DNA of 64,000 bases, taken from the NCBI RefSeq assembly GCF_001541315.1, contig NZ_LMVK01000005.1, forward strand, positions 1-64,000. The letters run 5' to 3'. A model generated the notes under the pieces. That model saw only the letters and a list, made by a program, of their open reading frames with translations, was not told the DNA's origin and ran no database searches. Below are positions 56,697 to 64,000 of the stretch, piece by piece (position 1 is the stretch's first letter; every line of letters starts with the position of its first letter). The position numbers and the translations under genes are program-made. Source of the stretch: Agrobacterium tumefaciens str. B6. GTDB taxonomy: Bacteria > Pseudomonadota > Alphaproteobacteria > Rhizobiales > Rhizobiaceae.

Positions 56697-56789
56697 ACGC
56701 GCCGCGCGCGCACTCCCACGCTGACCGGCGGCATGGCAAGGTTTTCAGGAACCGCCCTGCCGCCGCTCCTTTGAGGGAAAGTCCAGCGC

Positions 56790-57158
56790 TCAGGATTTCT
56801 TCACGTCCACGCAATGAACCGGCTTTTTCATCTCCGGGTCCGCCATCAGATCGTAAAGATCCGCCTCGTCACCCTTCGACCACCAGACATAAATACCGCC
56901 CTGATATTTGGCGCCCGAGGCCGAAATGACATTTGCGGCGACCGTCACGCCATCCTTCAGCCCCAGTCGCACGAGGCTGACCTCGCCCGCATTAAAATAG
57001 ACGGCCTCCACCTTGTCGGCGACGCATTGATAGACGGTCTCCACCTTTTCGACCGTCGTGTCCTTCGGAAGCGGAATCACCAGGTCTTCAGCCATGGCGC
57101 CGGTAGCGAGCGATACGGAGAAAGCTGCAACAGATATCGCGGCAACGGTTTTATTCAT
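56790..57158 (-). CDS. MliC-type periplasmic lysozyme inhibitor
   Basis: 122 residues from ATG 57158 (AGGA upstream), with a signal peptide ending AMA-ED near 24. The mature part has the MliC pattern: VYQCVADKVEAVYFN at the start, ISASGAKYQGGIYVWWSKGDEADL in the middle, and a second cysteine (HCVDV) near the end that should pair with the first. MliC proteins block C-type lysozymes through the Ser in SASGAKY. There is no lipobox, so it should be soluble in the periplasm. Confidence 0.87.
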   Translation of the reverse strand: MNKTVAAISVAAFSVSLATGAMAEDLVIPLPKDTTVEKVETVYQCVADKVEAVYFNAGEVSLVRLGLKDGVTVAANVISASGAKYQGGIYVWWSKGDEADLYDLMADPEMKKPVHCVDVKKS

Positions 57159-57333
57159 GATGATCCTTTCCTGATGTGACCGGATCATAAGGTCATGCCA
57201 GCAAAGCCGAAATGGGGCCGCCGCCTCGCGCCTATCAAATTTTCAGGAAAACCGACCTTGCAAACATGCGGCAGATCTATCGCCGCACAGGCCATGCGGT
57301 ACCTTCATTCGGGCCGGCAAACTGCGGCGAAAC

Positions 57334-57429
57334 CTATCGAAACAGCCAATAAACGACGCCAAGGATCACCGTCCACATCAGCAGCGATATGGCCAGCACC
57401 GTGAGATAGTTTCGAAATCGTCTGGTCAT
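57334..57429 (-). CDS. Possible very small membrane protein, 31 residues
   Basis: ATG 57429 to TAG 57334. The product, opening MTRRFRNYLTVLAISLLMW, has a basic start, one hydrophobic helix (about 8-28) and a final Arg. The ribosome site (GGGCGG) is poor, so expression is uncertain. The rest of the 57159-57809 gap holds no other ORF I believe in; it includes a 12-bp inverted repeat at 57741-57771. Confidence 0.35.
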   Translation of the reverse strand: MTRRFRNYLTVLAISLLMWTVILGVVYWLFR

Positions 57430-57740
57430 CCGCCCACATTGCCGGCGAGCCGTCATCAGACAGCCGTAACCGTTGAATTGCTGGATGCGGATCAAGCCGC
57501 AGGGTCAATTCGTTCTATCAAGAGATTGAATCTCAAGCCATTCGCAGTTTTTACCCGTCCTAAAACGTGGTTGCCCGTCTAGGGAGTTTCACCACATCGA
57601 GAAACAGGTCCATCCGCGAACAGGTTCTGATCGCGGATGGGACGTCATATCCTCACATGCCGGCGACGGCAGCAAAGGGCCATGGGCGAGGAGGCGCAGG
57701 CAAAGACGATGCGGGACAGTCGATCGCAACCGAGACCACA

Positions 57741-57771
57741 CGCGTTATCCGAATCTATCTCGGATAACGCG
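57741..57771. repeat. Perfect 12-bp inverted repeat
   Basis: CGCGTTATCCGA and TCGGATAACGCG around a 7-base loop, 38 bases beyond the 3' end of the next minus-strand gene. No T run follows on either strand. Confidence 0.7.
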
Positions 57772-57809
57772 CCAATAGCGGAGCAGCGGTCATTGACCCG
57801 CCGCCTGCC

Positions 57810-58259
57810 TCAGCTCTTCAGGGCGGTGTTGCACAGGCTCCAGTAACCGCCGCCCTTCTGGATCCATTTCAGATCGCCGAGCGTGCCGTCACTCTTGTTC
57901 TTGTGGTAGGAGTCGACGCAGGTTTTCAGGCGGGCCTTGCCGGGCGTCTCGCTTGAATATTTCTTATCGACAGCGCTCGGGAAAGCGACGCCCTTCGGGG
58001 CTTTTATCGTCGCTTTTTCGGGTTCTTTTTCGGTGGTGGCCGCGACCTGCTTGTCGTCGGCCGCATCCTCAGCGGCCGCCTCGCTGCCGCAGAACTTGGC
58101 GCGATAGTCGTTCCACTTGACGTCCTTGGCGGACCCGTCGGCTTTCGCCGCCTGATATTTCACGCTGCACTCTTTCATGGTGAGTGCGGCTGCGGGGGAG
58201 ACGAACGCCGCCGATGCCAGCAGCGCAAAGGATGAGAGAATGACAACCCTGTTAAACAT
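57810..58259 (-). CDS. Periplasmic protein with duplicated cysteine motif
   Basis: 149 residues from ATG 58259 (GGGAG upstream). A signal peptide ends near 25 (AAA-LTM). Two related segments follow: ECSVKYQAAKADG...VKWNDYRAKFC (about 30-56) and TCVDSYHKNKSDG...LKWIQKGGGYWSLC (about 112-144), each bounded by two cysteines. A lysine- and alanine-rich linker lies between. The pattern resembles PsiF-like duplicated-cysteine proteins only in outline; I cannot name the family. A good sigma-70 promoter precedes it. Confidence 0.75.
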   Translation of the reverse strand: MFNRVVILSSFALLASAAFVSPAAALTMKECSVKYQAAKADGSAKDVKWNDYRAKFCGSEAAAEDAADDKQVAATTEKEPEKATIKAPKGVAFPSAVDKKYSSETPGKARLKTCVDSYHKNKSDGTLGDLKWIQKGGGYWSLCNTALKS

Positions 58260-58290
58260 TGAAGACTCCCGTGTGCATGATTGCCGGCCG

Positions 58291-58319
58291 ACTATCTGAC
58301 CGGATTTTCCGCTTGTCAA
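58291..58319 (-). promoter_or_regulatory. Sigma-70 promoter of the duplicated-cysteine gene
   Basis: TTGACA (58319-58314), 17 bases, GATAGT (58296-58291) on the minus strand, about 32 bases before the start codon. Confidence 0.6.
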
Positions 58320-58499
58320 CGAGCAGTGCGGTAAGGACGGAAACTCAGATCAACGGGCACGGCACTTGCTCACCGGGCGCACCATATTCGTCGTCAAGCC
58401 GGCAAAGCGCCGTCATTTTCAACGCCCGTCGCAGGAACCGGTGCACCCGCAGCACCCAGCCTCAAGAATCACGTGTTCGTGTGAAGTCAATCCTTCACC

Positions 58500-58524
58500 G
58501 GAACGAATTTCCTAAGTTTTCGTT
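58500..58524 (+). promoter_or_regulatory. EcfG-type general stress promoter of the BA14K gene
   Basis: GGAAC (58500-58504), 16 bases, CGTT (58521-58524), ending 31 bases before the start codon. This is an exact match to the alphaproteobacterial general stress consensus. Confidence 0.65.
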
Positions 58525-58555
58525 AGCATACCGAACGAATAACGAGGATTTATCG

Positions 58556-58882
58556 ATGTTGAGGATGCCGAAGACTATCTCCGCGCTCGCTCTTGGCGTC
58601 GCAATATCTGCCGCTTTTGTCGTGCCAGCCCATGCTTTCAGCCTCATACAGCCGGCCTATGAGACACAGCAACAGGCGCAGACCTCAGACCAGCGGGGTT
58701 ATCCTGCCTCAGCCTTTGCGGCAGGAAAAGGCGAAGACGCCACGCCCAACGGTTACGCCCTGTCGCAGGCCGAGATCAACCATGTAAAATGGTGTGCGAC
58801 GCGTTACACATCCTACCATCCCACCGACAACAGCTATATGGCGGCTGGCGGCACACGGATGCAATGTCTCTCGCCCTATTGA
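58556..58882 (+). CDS. BA14K family protein
   Basis: 108 residues from ATG 58556, with GAGGA seven bases before it; a second ATG three codons later is possible. A signal peptide ends AHA-FS near 29. The C-terminal block HVKWCATRYTSYHPTDNSYMAAGGTRMQCLSPY is the BA14K signature, with two cysteines. The family was first described as an immunoreactive Brucella protein with lectin-like activity; the role here is unknown. The EcfG-type promoter fits stress expression. Confidence 0.88.
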   Translation: MLRMPKTISALALGVAISAAFVVPAHAFSLIQPAYETQQQAQTSDQRGYPASAFAAGKGEDATPNGYALSQAEINHVKWCATRYTSYHPTDNSYMAAGGTRMQCLSPY

Positions 58883-58999
58883 TTCGGCTGCGGCCCAGGC
58901 CGCGCCGTTTCCGACAAGATAAAATTTACCTTAAATTCTACCGATTTGAACCATTCCCCCAACTGGCCGTTTGAGCCGCGTGCCAACGGGGAAAATGCG

Positions 59000-59194
59000 A
59001 TGTTGTGGAATCTGGAAAAGCTTGAGCAGGAGCGACTAGACCTGATCGAGGTCATTACAGCCCTGCGTCGCGTGGAGCGCCTGTCGCAAACGGATCGCAC
59101 CTCGATCTTTGATGAAATCACGGCGCATATGGCAAGGCTGAGCGAACTGGATGCGGAGAAACTGCGGGTTCAATCAGCGCTCGATGCAATCTGA
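59000..59194 (+). CDS. Small hypothetical coiled-coil protein
   Basis: 64 residues from ATG 59000 (GGGGA upstream); a TTG 18 codons earlier is an alternative. The sequence is charged and helical (NLEKLEQERLDLIEVITALRRVERL), with leucines at coiled-coil spacing and no signal. No family is recognised. It ends about 85 bases from the convergent ABC exporter. Confidence 0.5.
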   Translation: MLWNLEKLEQERLDLIEVITALRRVERLSQTDRTSIFDEITAHMARLSELDAEKLRVQSALDAI

Positions 59195-59279
59195 AGGCAC
59201 GCCACGCCAGCCGGCTTGTCGCCATCGGCGTCGCCCAATGCGGCCATCCCAGGGGCTTGCAGCCGCAGATTTCACCTGA

Positions 59280-61130
59280 TCACTCGTCTTCCGGTATGAA
59301 CCCGCCGATCTGGCGTTTCCAAAGGCGCGCAAACAGCCCGCCCTGCTCAACCAGTTCCTCCGGCCTGCCCTCTTCGATAATCCGGCCATGATCCAGCACG
59401 ATGATCCGGTCCATTCGTGCAATGGTCGACAGGCGGTGCGCGATGGCGATCACCGTCTTGCCCTCCATCACCAGATTGAGCTTGTCCTGAATGGCGGCTT
59501 CGGACTCGCTATCAAGGGCGGAGGTGGCTTCATCGAGGATCAGGATAGGCGCGTCTTTCAACAGCACGCGCGCAATGGCGACCCGCTGCCGCTGCCCGCC
59601 GGAAAGCTTGATGCCACGGTCTCCGACAAAAGCCAGATATCCTTTTCGCCCCTCACTATCGGCGAGATCGGCGATGAAGGCATCGGCCTTCGCCACTTTC
59701 GCCACCTGCTCCACCTCCTCCCGCGTCGCCTCTGGTCGCCCGTAGCGGATATTGTCGCCAACCGACCGGTGCAGCAGCGCCACATCCTGGGCAATCACCC
59801 CGATATTGCGGCGCAGGCTCATCTGCGTGACCTCGCGAATATCCTGACCGTCGATGCGGATGGCGCCATCCTGAATGTCGTAAAACCGCAGGAGCAGATT
59901 GACCAGCGTCGTTTTTCCCGCACCTGACAGACCCACAAGGCCGACCCTCTCTCCCGCGCGGACCTTAAGCGACAGATCATCGATCACCGGTCTGCCGGAC
60001 TTGTAGGCAAAGCGGATGTGGTCGAAATCAATGTCTCCACGCGCGACATTCAGTTCAGCCGCGCCGGCCCTGTCGGTAATGGTCGGCGGCGTCGTCATGA
60101 CAGGCATGGCGTCCTTGATGGTGCCGATCGCCTGGAATATCTGCTGGCCCATCTGCAGGAAGGTGAATGTGTGCCCTGACAGCCGCTGCAATATATAGAC
60201 CGCGCCGACGAATTCTCCGACCGTGATGAAGCCCTTCACCAGACCGGAAAACCCCACAGACAGGATCGCCAGCCACAACGCCATGTTGAGCGCAACCACG
60301 ACCAGCTCGGACGCGCGGTAGACACGCTGCTCCCTGTGCTGCGTCTGCACCGCCTTGTTCAGAATGCGGCGGATTGCGCCCGCCTCGCTGTCTTCGGCAG
60401 CGAATTGCTTGATCATCTGCATGTTGCTGTAGAGATCGGTAATCGCGCCCGAGACAAGGCTCTTTTGTTTCGCCGACCGGCGTGACCGTTCCGTGAAGAC
60501 GGGAGCCAGTTTGACGGCGAGAACCACATTCAGCACGATCCAGATGAACACCGGCAGCGCCAGCTGCCAGGACAAGGCGGCAAGAAGCGCAAGAGAGCCG
60601 ATCATCTGCAGCAGAAAACGCGGTCCGATCTGGAATGCGTTGATGATCTGCTGCTGAACGGCTGACGAGACCTGCGAAAGACGCGAGGCGACCTGTCCGG
60701 CGTAGAGCTCATGGAAAAATGCCAGATCCTGCCGCTCCACGGCCTTGTGGCCCTGCCACTGGATGGCCACCGGCATGGCGATGCCGAGCGTGTGCGAATT
60801 GAGCGTATTGAGAAGAAACGAAGCCACCGGCATGGCGGGAAAGATCAACAACCCAAGGACGGTAAGCAGCGGCCATTCATCGCGCAGAAAAGCCTCCGCC
60901 CCCTGCGCCGTCACGCCATCAACGATAACGGACAATCCCCAGATGATCGACAGGTTGATGGCTTCCACCGCCATGGACGACAGGGCAAGAGCAATGAGGA
61001 CGCCGCGAAACATCTCAATGAAATGCAACAGCACCGCGACGGGGCCTTTCGACGGCAGCGGCCGGAAGGGAATGTCGAGCGGCCGTATCAGCGTCTCGAA
61101 AGGGCGAAAAATCGTATCTGAAATCGACAT
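59280..61130 (-). CDS. ABC exporter, fused membrane and ATPase domains
   Basis: 616 residues. Six membrane segments (about 30-330), then an ATPase with Walker A GLSGAGKTT near 400, signature LSGGQRQR near 507 and Walker B ILILDEATSALD near 528. This is the homodimeric MsbA/lipid or multidrug type. The substrate is unknown; the lipid-modifying genes next to it make a lipid possible, but its promoter and strand arrangement do not show a shared operon. Confidence 0.9.
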   Translation of the reverse strand: MSISDTIFRPFETLIRPLDIPFRPLPSKGPVAVLLHFIEMFRGVLIALALSSMAVEAINLSIIWGLSVIVDGVTAQGAEAFLRDEWPLLTVLGLLIFPAMPVASFLLNTLNSHTLGIAMPVAIQWQGHKAVERQDLAFFHELYAGQVASRLSQVSSAVQQQIINAFQIGPRFLLQMIGSLALLAALSWQLALPVFIWIVLNVVLAVKLAPVFTERSRRSAKQKSLVSGAITDLYSNMQMIKQFAAEDSEAGAIRRILNKAVQTQHREQRVYRASELVVVALNMALWLAILSVGFSGLVKGFITVGEFVGAVYILQRLSGHTFTFLQMGQQIFQAIGTIKDAMPVMTTPPTITDRAGAAELNVARGDIDFDHIRFAYKSGRPVIDDLSLKVRAGERVGLVGLSGAGKTTLVNLLLRFYDIQDGAIRIDGQDIREVTQMSLRRNIGVIAQDVALLHRSVGDNIRYGRPEATREEVEQVAKVAKADAFIADLADSEGRKGYLAFVGDRGIKLSGGQRQRVAIARVLLKDAPILILDEATSALDSESEAAIQDKLNLVMEGKTVIAIAHRLSTIARMDRIIVLDHGRIIEEGRPEELVEQGGLFARLWKRQIGGFIPEDE

Positions 61131-61431
61131 GGGCCTCTCGGATCGCGGTTTGGCATCGACGGGGAGGAATCAGCTACGCGTCCGGCATGGAACCATGACC
61201 GGCCCTTGACCTCAATTGTAAAGAATAGCTGGTGCGCGCCCTGAACATGGCGTGAAATGAAACGTTCGCACGATCATGCCGATCATCGGCAAGTCGAAGC
61301 AGCGAAAATGATTGCGGGTGAACATGCCTGCAATGGAGAGCAGACAAGGCAAAACGGCGCAAAATCAACGTTTAACGGTTGTCTTCAATTTTCAAGGGCG
61401 AACACAGCGCCTTTTTTTTAGTGTTTCGAAC
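61131..61431. other. 301-base gap between ABC exporter and methyltransferase
   Basis: No believable ORF. It must hold the exporter promoter, but no clear -35/-10 pair is seen. Near 61398-61421 a weak plus-strand hairpin AAGGGCG / CGCCTT (one bulge) is followed by seven T, which could end a short plus-strand transcript. Confidence 0.3.
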
Positions 61432-62457
61432 TTAACTGGGCATCAGAAGGTAATGTCCGACACCCCAGACCTCCCCACCCTGATGCCCGAACAGCCCGGC
61501 GGTTGCGAGGAAGAAAAGTCGCCAGCGGCGTTCCCACAGTCTCGCGTCGTTTCCGTAAACGCGCTTCAGGATCGGCCGGACACGGTCAATCTCCCGGTCA
61601 AAATTCGCCAGCCAATCAAGAGCTGTCCGTCGATAATGTAGACCGGACCATCGCCAGTCCTGTTCTACAGTGAAAATCTTCCCAAAACGATGGGGAAGAT
61701 CGAAGGCAGGCATGATACCGCCGGTGAAGAAGTGCCGGGCGATCCAGTCTGCCGGATTATTGTGGTCAAAACGGTAGGATCGGTCACGGTGGTTGAAGAC
61801 GTGCAGGAAGAACCTGCCTTCCGGCTGCAGCCAGGAACGAACCCGCTCGAATAACATCTGCCAGTTCGACATGTGCTCGAACATCTCCACCGACACGACA
61901 CGATCGAAACGATTGCCTGTCGTGAAATCATTCATGTCGGCGGTTACCACCGAAAGGTTGGAGAAGCCGCGCTCCCGGGCGCAGCCGATTATGTAGTCAC
62001 GCTGCGATGCTGAGTTCGAAACGGATGTGATCCGCGCATTGGGAAATCGGCCCGCCATATACAGGGAAAGCGAACCCCAACCGCAGCCGAGTTCCAGAAT
62101 ATCCATGCCATCACGCAGCCCGGCATGGGCCACTGTCTCGGAAAGCGCCACGGTCTCGGCTTCATCCAGCGTCGTCGTGGCGTCGGGATAATAACAGCAG
62201 GAATATTTGCGCTGCGCTCCGAGAACCAGCGAGAAAAACTCCGCTGGGACTTCGTAATGTTGTCTGTTCGCCTCGTCGGTGTGGCTGGCTATGGGAAACG
62301 TCGCCATATCCTTCGCAAAGGCCAATTCGGCATCATCGGGAATATTTGCAAGCCGCCGTTTCGTTCGCACGCAGAGCATATCTATACCGGCCAGTGTGAC
62401 CGCGTCAGTGAGCGGTGCGCGTTCTGCGGCATTGATGGCGAAGGCGAGCATATTCAT
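61432..62457 (-). CDS. CFA-synthase-like SAM-dependent methyltransferase
   Basis: 341 residues of the cyclopropane-fatty-acid synthase family. The SAM motif ILELGCGWGSLSLYMA is near 120-135; FDRVVSVEMFEHM and LHVFNHRDRSYRFD are later family blocks. The N terminus is shorter than in typical CFA synthase and resembles the branch that also contains plant coclaurine-like methyltransferases. It should methylate unsaturated fatty acids of membrane lipids, though the product could be other than a cyclopropane. It overlaps the upstream DUF1295 gene by 4 bases. Confidence 0.85.
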   Translation of the reverse strand: MNMLAFAINAAERAPLTDAVTLAGIDMLCVRTKRRLANIPDDAELAFAKDMATFPIASHTDEANRQHYEVPAEFFSLVLGAQRKYSCCYYPDATTTLDEAETVALSETVAHAGLRDGMDILELGCGWGSLSLYMAGRFPNARITSVSNSASQRDYIIGCARERGFSNLSVVTADMNDFTTGNRFDRVVSVEMFEHMSNWQMLFERVRSWLQPEGRFFLHVFNHRDRSYRFDHNNPADWIARHFFTGGIMPAFDLPHRFGKIFTVEQDWRWSGLHYRRTALDWLANFDREIDRVRPILKRVYGNDARLWERRWRLFFLATAGLFGHQGGEVWGVGHYLLMPS

Positions 62458-63242
62458 GGCGTTTCCTCGTTCTTGCGCGGGCCCGGAAAGAAGGCGTTGA
62501 CGCGGCGTTGCAGGACGCGGAACCTCTCTCCGCGCGATTTCAGCATGTGCTCTTCAAGCGGCGGAATGCCGGAGACGTGGACGAGCAGCCAATACATCAT
62601 GATGGGTGCAGCAAGCGACGCCCAGGACAAGACCTGCTCCTGAACGGCGAGCAGCGGGAAACTGCACCAGAAAAGCCATTCGAAGAAATAATTGGGATGG
62701 CGGGAATAACGCCAAAGGCCGGTTTCACAGACGCCGGTTTTTGCTTCCGGCGTTTTCCTGAATTTTGAAAGCTGGGCATCCGAGAGCGCTTCACCGGCCA
62801 GTGCGGCAAAAGCGACCGCCGTGGCGAAAATATCGATGAGACGCGGAAAACCCTGGCCGTTGCCGGAAGCGAGATAAACCGCAAGAACGAGCACGAAAGC
62901 GGCAATGGCCTGTATCTGGAGGAAGATGAAAAGTCTGAGAGGGGCTGCGCTGCCCCATTGCTTGATGAGCTTTGCATAACGGGGATCTTCTCCGCCGCCC
63001 TGCGTGCGCATGCCTATATGCCCGGCAAGTCGCAACGACCAGACGACGACAAGGGAAAATACGACCGCGCGCCGCCAGCCTTCTCCTTCCGCGAATAAAA
63101 CTGCTAAAACTCCGCCAAACCCGACACTCGCCGACCAGACGGTGTCGATCCAGCCGCTCGAACCGGTTGCTCTTTGCAGCGCCCACGCGCCTGCCATCAG
63201 AAGCGACATGAGAATGGCAAGCGCCAGGATCACAGACAACAT
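62454..63242 (-). CDS. DUF1295 (steroid-reductase-like) membrane protein
   Basis: 262 residues from ATG 63242; the frame continues far upstream but that part crosses the promoter and is not coding. About six or seven membrane segments; the C-terminal block CETGLWRYSRHPNYFFEWLFW is typical of DUF1295 proteins, related to steroid 5-alpha reductases and isoprenylcysteine methyltransferases. It probably reduces or modifies a lipid, in one unit with the methyltransferase that it overlaps by 4 bases. Confidence 0.85.
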   Translation of the reverse strand: MLSVILALAILMSLLMAGAWALQRATGSSGWIDTVWSASVGFGGVLAVLFAEGEGWRRAVVFSLVVVWSLRLAGHIGMRTQGGGEDPRYAKLIKQWGSAAPLRLFIFLQIQAIAAFVLVLAVYLASGNGQGFPRLIDIFATAVAFAALAGEALSDAQLSKFRKTPEAKTGVCETGLWRYSRHPNYFFEWLFWCSFPLLAVQEQVLSWASLAAPIMMYWLLVHVSGIPPLEEHMLKSRGERFRVLQRRVNAFFPGPRKNEETP

Positions 63243-63294
63243 CACTACTTCACTCACGGTTTGAACAGATGGAGACCGGGTTTCGTGATGGCAA

Positions 63295-63322
63295 ATACGA
63301 CCGAACCGGCAAAAGAGTTTCA
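63295..63322 (-). promoter_or_regulatory. ECF-type promoter, minus strand, before the DUF1295-CFA unit
   Basis: TGAAAC (63322-63317), 17 bases, CGTAT (63299-63295) on the minus strand. It would start about 45 bases before the DUF1295 start codon. Confidence 0.6.
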
Positions 63323-63357
63323 GGTTTCGGAAAAGATTCCAAAAAAACACCAGCCGC

Positions 63358-63385
63358 TGAAACTTATCCGCCCCCTCCCTCGTAT
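63358..63385 (+). promoter_or_regulatory. ECF-type promoter, plus strand, before the FAD oxidoreductase
   Basis: TGAAAC (63358-63363), 17 bases, CGTAT (63381-63385) on the plus strand. It would start about 40 bases before the FAD oxidoreductase start codon. The boxes and spacing are identical to the divergent site 36 bases away. Confidence 0.6.
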
Positions 63386-63431
63386 CTGCGCTGTCCCAAG
63401 GCAAATTTCTGTAATGCGATGGCGAGGATAG

Positions 63432-64000
63432 ATGACCGACACGGAAACGAGACAAAAAGATAGCCGGTACCGCATCGCAATTGTGGGAACAGGAATTTCC
63501 GGCCTGTCGGCAGCGTGGCTTTTGTCGAAACGGCACGATGTCACGGTCTTTGAGGCGGCTGATCGCGTCGGCGGCCACAGCAACACGGTGACATTCGATA
63601 CGGATAAAGGACCGGCTCATGTCGATACCGGGTTCATTGTCTATAACGAGTGGACCTATCCCAATCTCACCGCGCTTTTTCGAACGCTTGACGTACAGAC
63701 CGCAGCGTCGAACATGTCTTTTGCCGTTTCCCTCGACAATGGCGACTTTGAATATTCCGGTGGAACCGGTCTTGGCCTGCTGGCACAGAAGAGAAATGTG
63801 CTCAGACCACGTTTCTGGGCGATGGTTGCGGACCTCCTTCGGTTTTACCGCAATGCCCCTCGCGACCTGCATTTGATGGGCAATACATCGCTCGACGAAT
63901 ATCTCACGCACAACCGGTACGGATCGGCGTTCCGCGACGATCATCTTTACCCCATGGCGGCAGCCATATGGTCCACGCCGGCCATGGAGGTCGGCCGTTA
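63432..64000 (+). CDS. FAD-dependent amine-oxidase-like oxidoreductase, N-terminal part
   Basis: The first 189 residues; the frame runs off the window. ATG 63432 follows GAGGA. The dinucleotide-binding motif IAIVGTGISGLSAAWLL is at about 15-31, followed by the second FAD block ADRVGGHSNTV and VDTGFIVYNEWTYPNL. This is the COG2907 type, which in many proteobacteria sits with a DUF1365 protein and a CFA-like methyltransferase in lipid-modifying clusters under ECF sigma control. Divergent from the DUF1295-CFA unit. Confidence 0.88.
   Translation, partial: MTDTETRQKDSRYRIAIVGTGISGLSAAWLLSKRHDVTVFEAADRVGGHSNTVTFDTDKGPAHVDTGFIVYNEWTYPNLTALFRTLDVQTAASNMSFAVSLDNGDFEYSGGTGLGLLAQKRNVLRPRFWAMVADLLRFYRNAPRDLHLMGNTSLDEYLTHNRYGSAFRDDHLYPMAAAIWSTPAMEVGR

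Noticed and set aside
57567-57767. 66-codon plus-strand frame in the gap after MliC
   Set aside because: No ribosome site, no domain, and it runs into an inverted repeat.
63243-63944. N-terminal extension of the DUF1295 gene to 63944
   Set aside because: It would run through both ECF promoters and antisense to the FAD oxidoreductase; the family start fits ATG 63242.

Overview
This 64 kb window looks like chromosomal DNA of an alphaproteobacterium of the Rhizobiales, most probably the Agrobacterium/Rhizobium group. The reasons are the moderately high GC content, a zinc-free S14, a short zinc-free adenylate kinase, a GTG-started S13 and L10, rpoB and rpoC of 1378 and 1402 codons, EcfG-type and other ECF-type promoters, and rhizobial families such as BA14K, DUF1883 and DUF817. 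The genus is an inference from these traits; no database search was possible.

The centre (about 18.3-55.3 kb) is one of the largest clusters of translation and transcription genes in the cell, read almost entirely on the minus strand, so the order of transcription runs right to left: tufB; a nucleotide-sugar epimerase-like gene; tRNA-Trp; secE-nusG; rplK-rplA; rplJ-rplL; rpoB-rpoC; (a plus-strand insert with a small conserved protein, a VOC protein and a LuxR-type regulator); rpsL-rpsG-fusA-tufA (str); rpsJ-rplC-rplD-rplW-rplB-rpsS-rplV-rpsC-rplP-rpmC-rpsQ (S10); rplN-rplX-rplE-rpsN-rpsH-rplF-rplR-rpsE-rpmD-rplO-secY-adk (spc); rpsM-rpsK-rpoA-rplQ (alpha). Hairpins followed by T runs mark the ends of tufB, rpoC, tufA, rpsQ and rplQ, so the classical operon borders can be read from the sequence. 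Sigma-70-like promoters are visible before tufB, tRNA-Trp, secE, rpsL, rpsJ and rpsM.

The left arm (1-18.2 kb) is housekeeping and envelope genes: the 3' end of ribB, an ABC-2 exporter pair, a TauE/SafE permease, an extensin-domain lipoprotein, a Cache-type chemotaxis receptor, DUF1883, rarA overlapping a Do-family protease, an LprI-like secreted protein, a serine hydrolase, a GNAT acetyltransferase, ilvD, the methionine sulfoxide repair pair msrP-msrQ, DUF2809 and DUF817 membrane proteins and a small unknown lipoprotein. Two palindromic intergenic elements (about 3.25 and 4.92 kb) flank the extensin gene, and a plus-strand terminator without a gene near 3.2 kb suggests a small RNA.

The right arm (55.3-64 kb) holds a TerC-family protein with a long leader, short membrane and periplasmic proteins (MliC, BA14K, a duplicated-cysteine protein, two very small membrane ORFs), an MsbA-like ABC exporter and a lipid-modifying cluster (a CFA-synthase-like methyltransferase, a DUF1295 protein and a divergent FAD oxidoreductase that runs off the end).

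The most interesting signal outside the genes is regulatory. The sequence TGAAAC, 16-17 bases, CGTAT occurs three times at promoter distance: on both strands of the divergent lipid locus (63.3 kb) and before msrP (14.7 kb). This suggests that one unidentified ECF sigma factor joins membrane-lipid remodelling to repair of oxidised periplasmic proteins. Separate GGAAC-N16-CGTT sites (general stress EcfG type) precede the BA14K gene and the GNAT gene.
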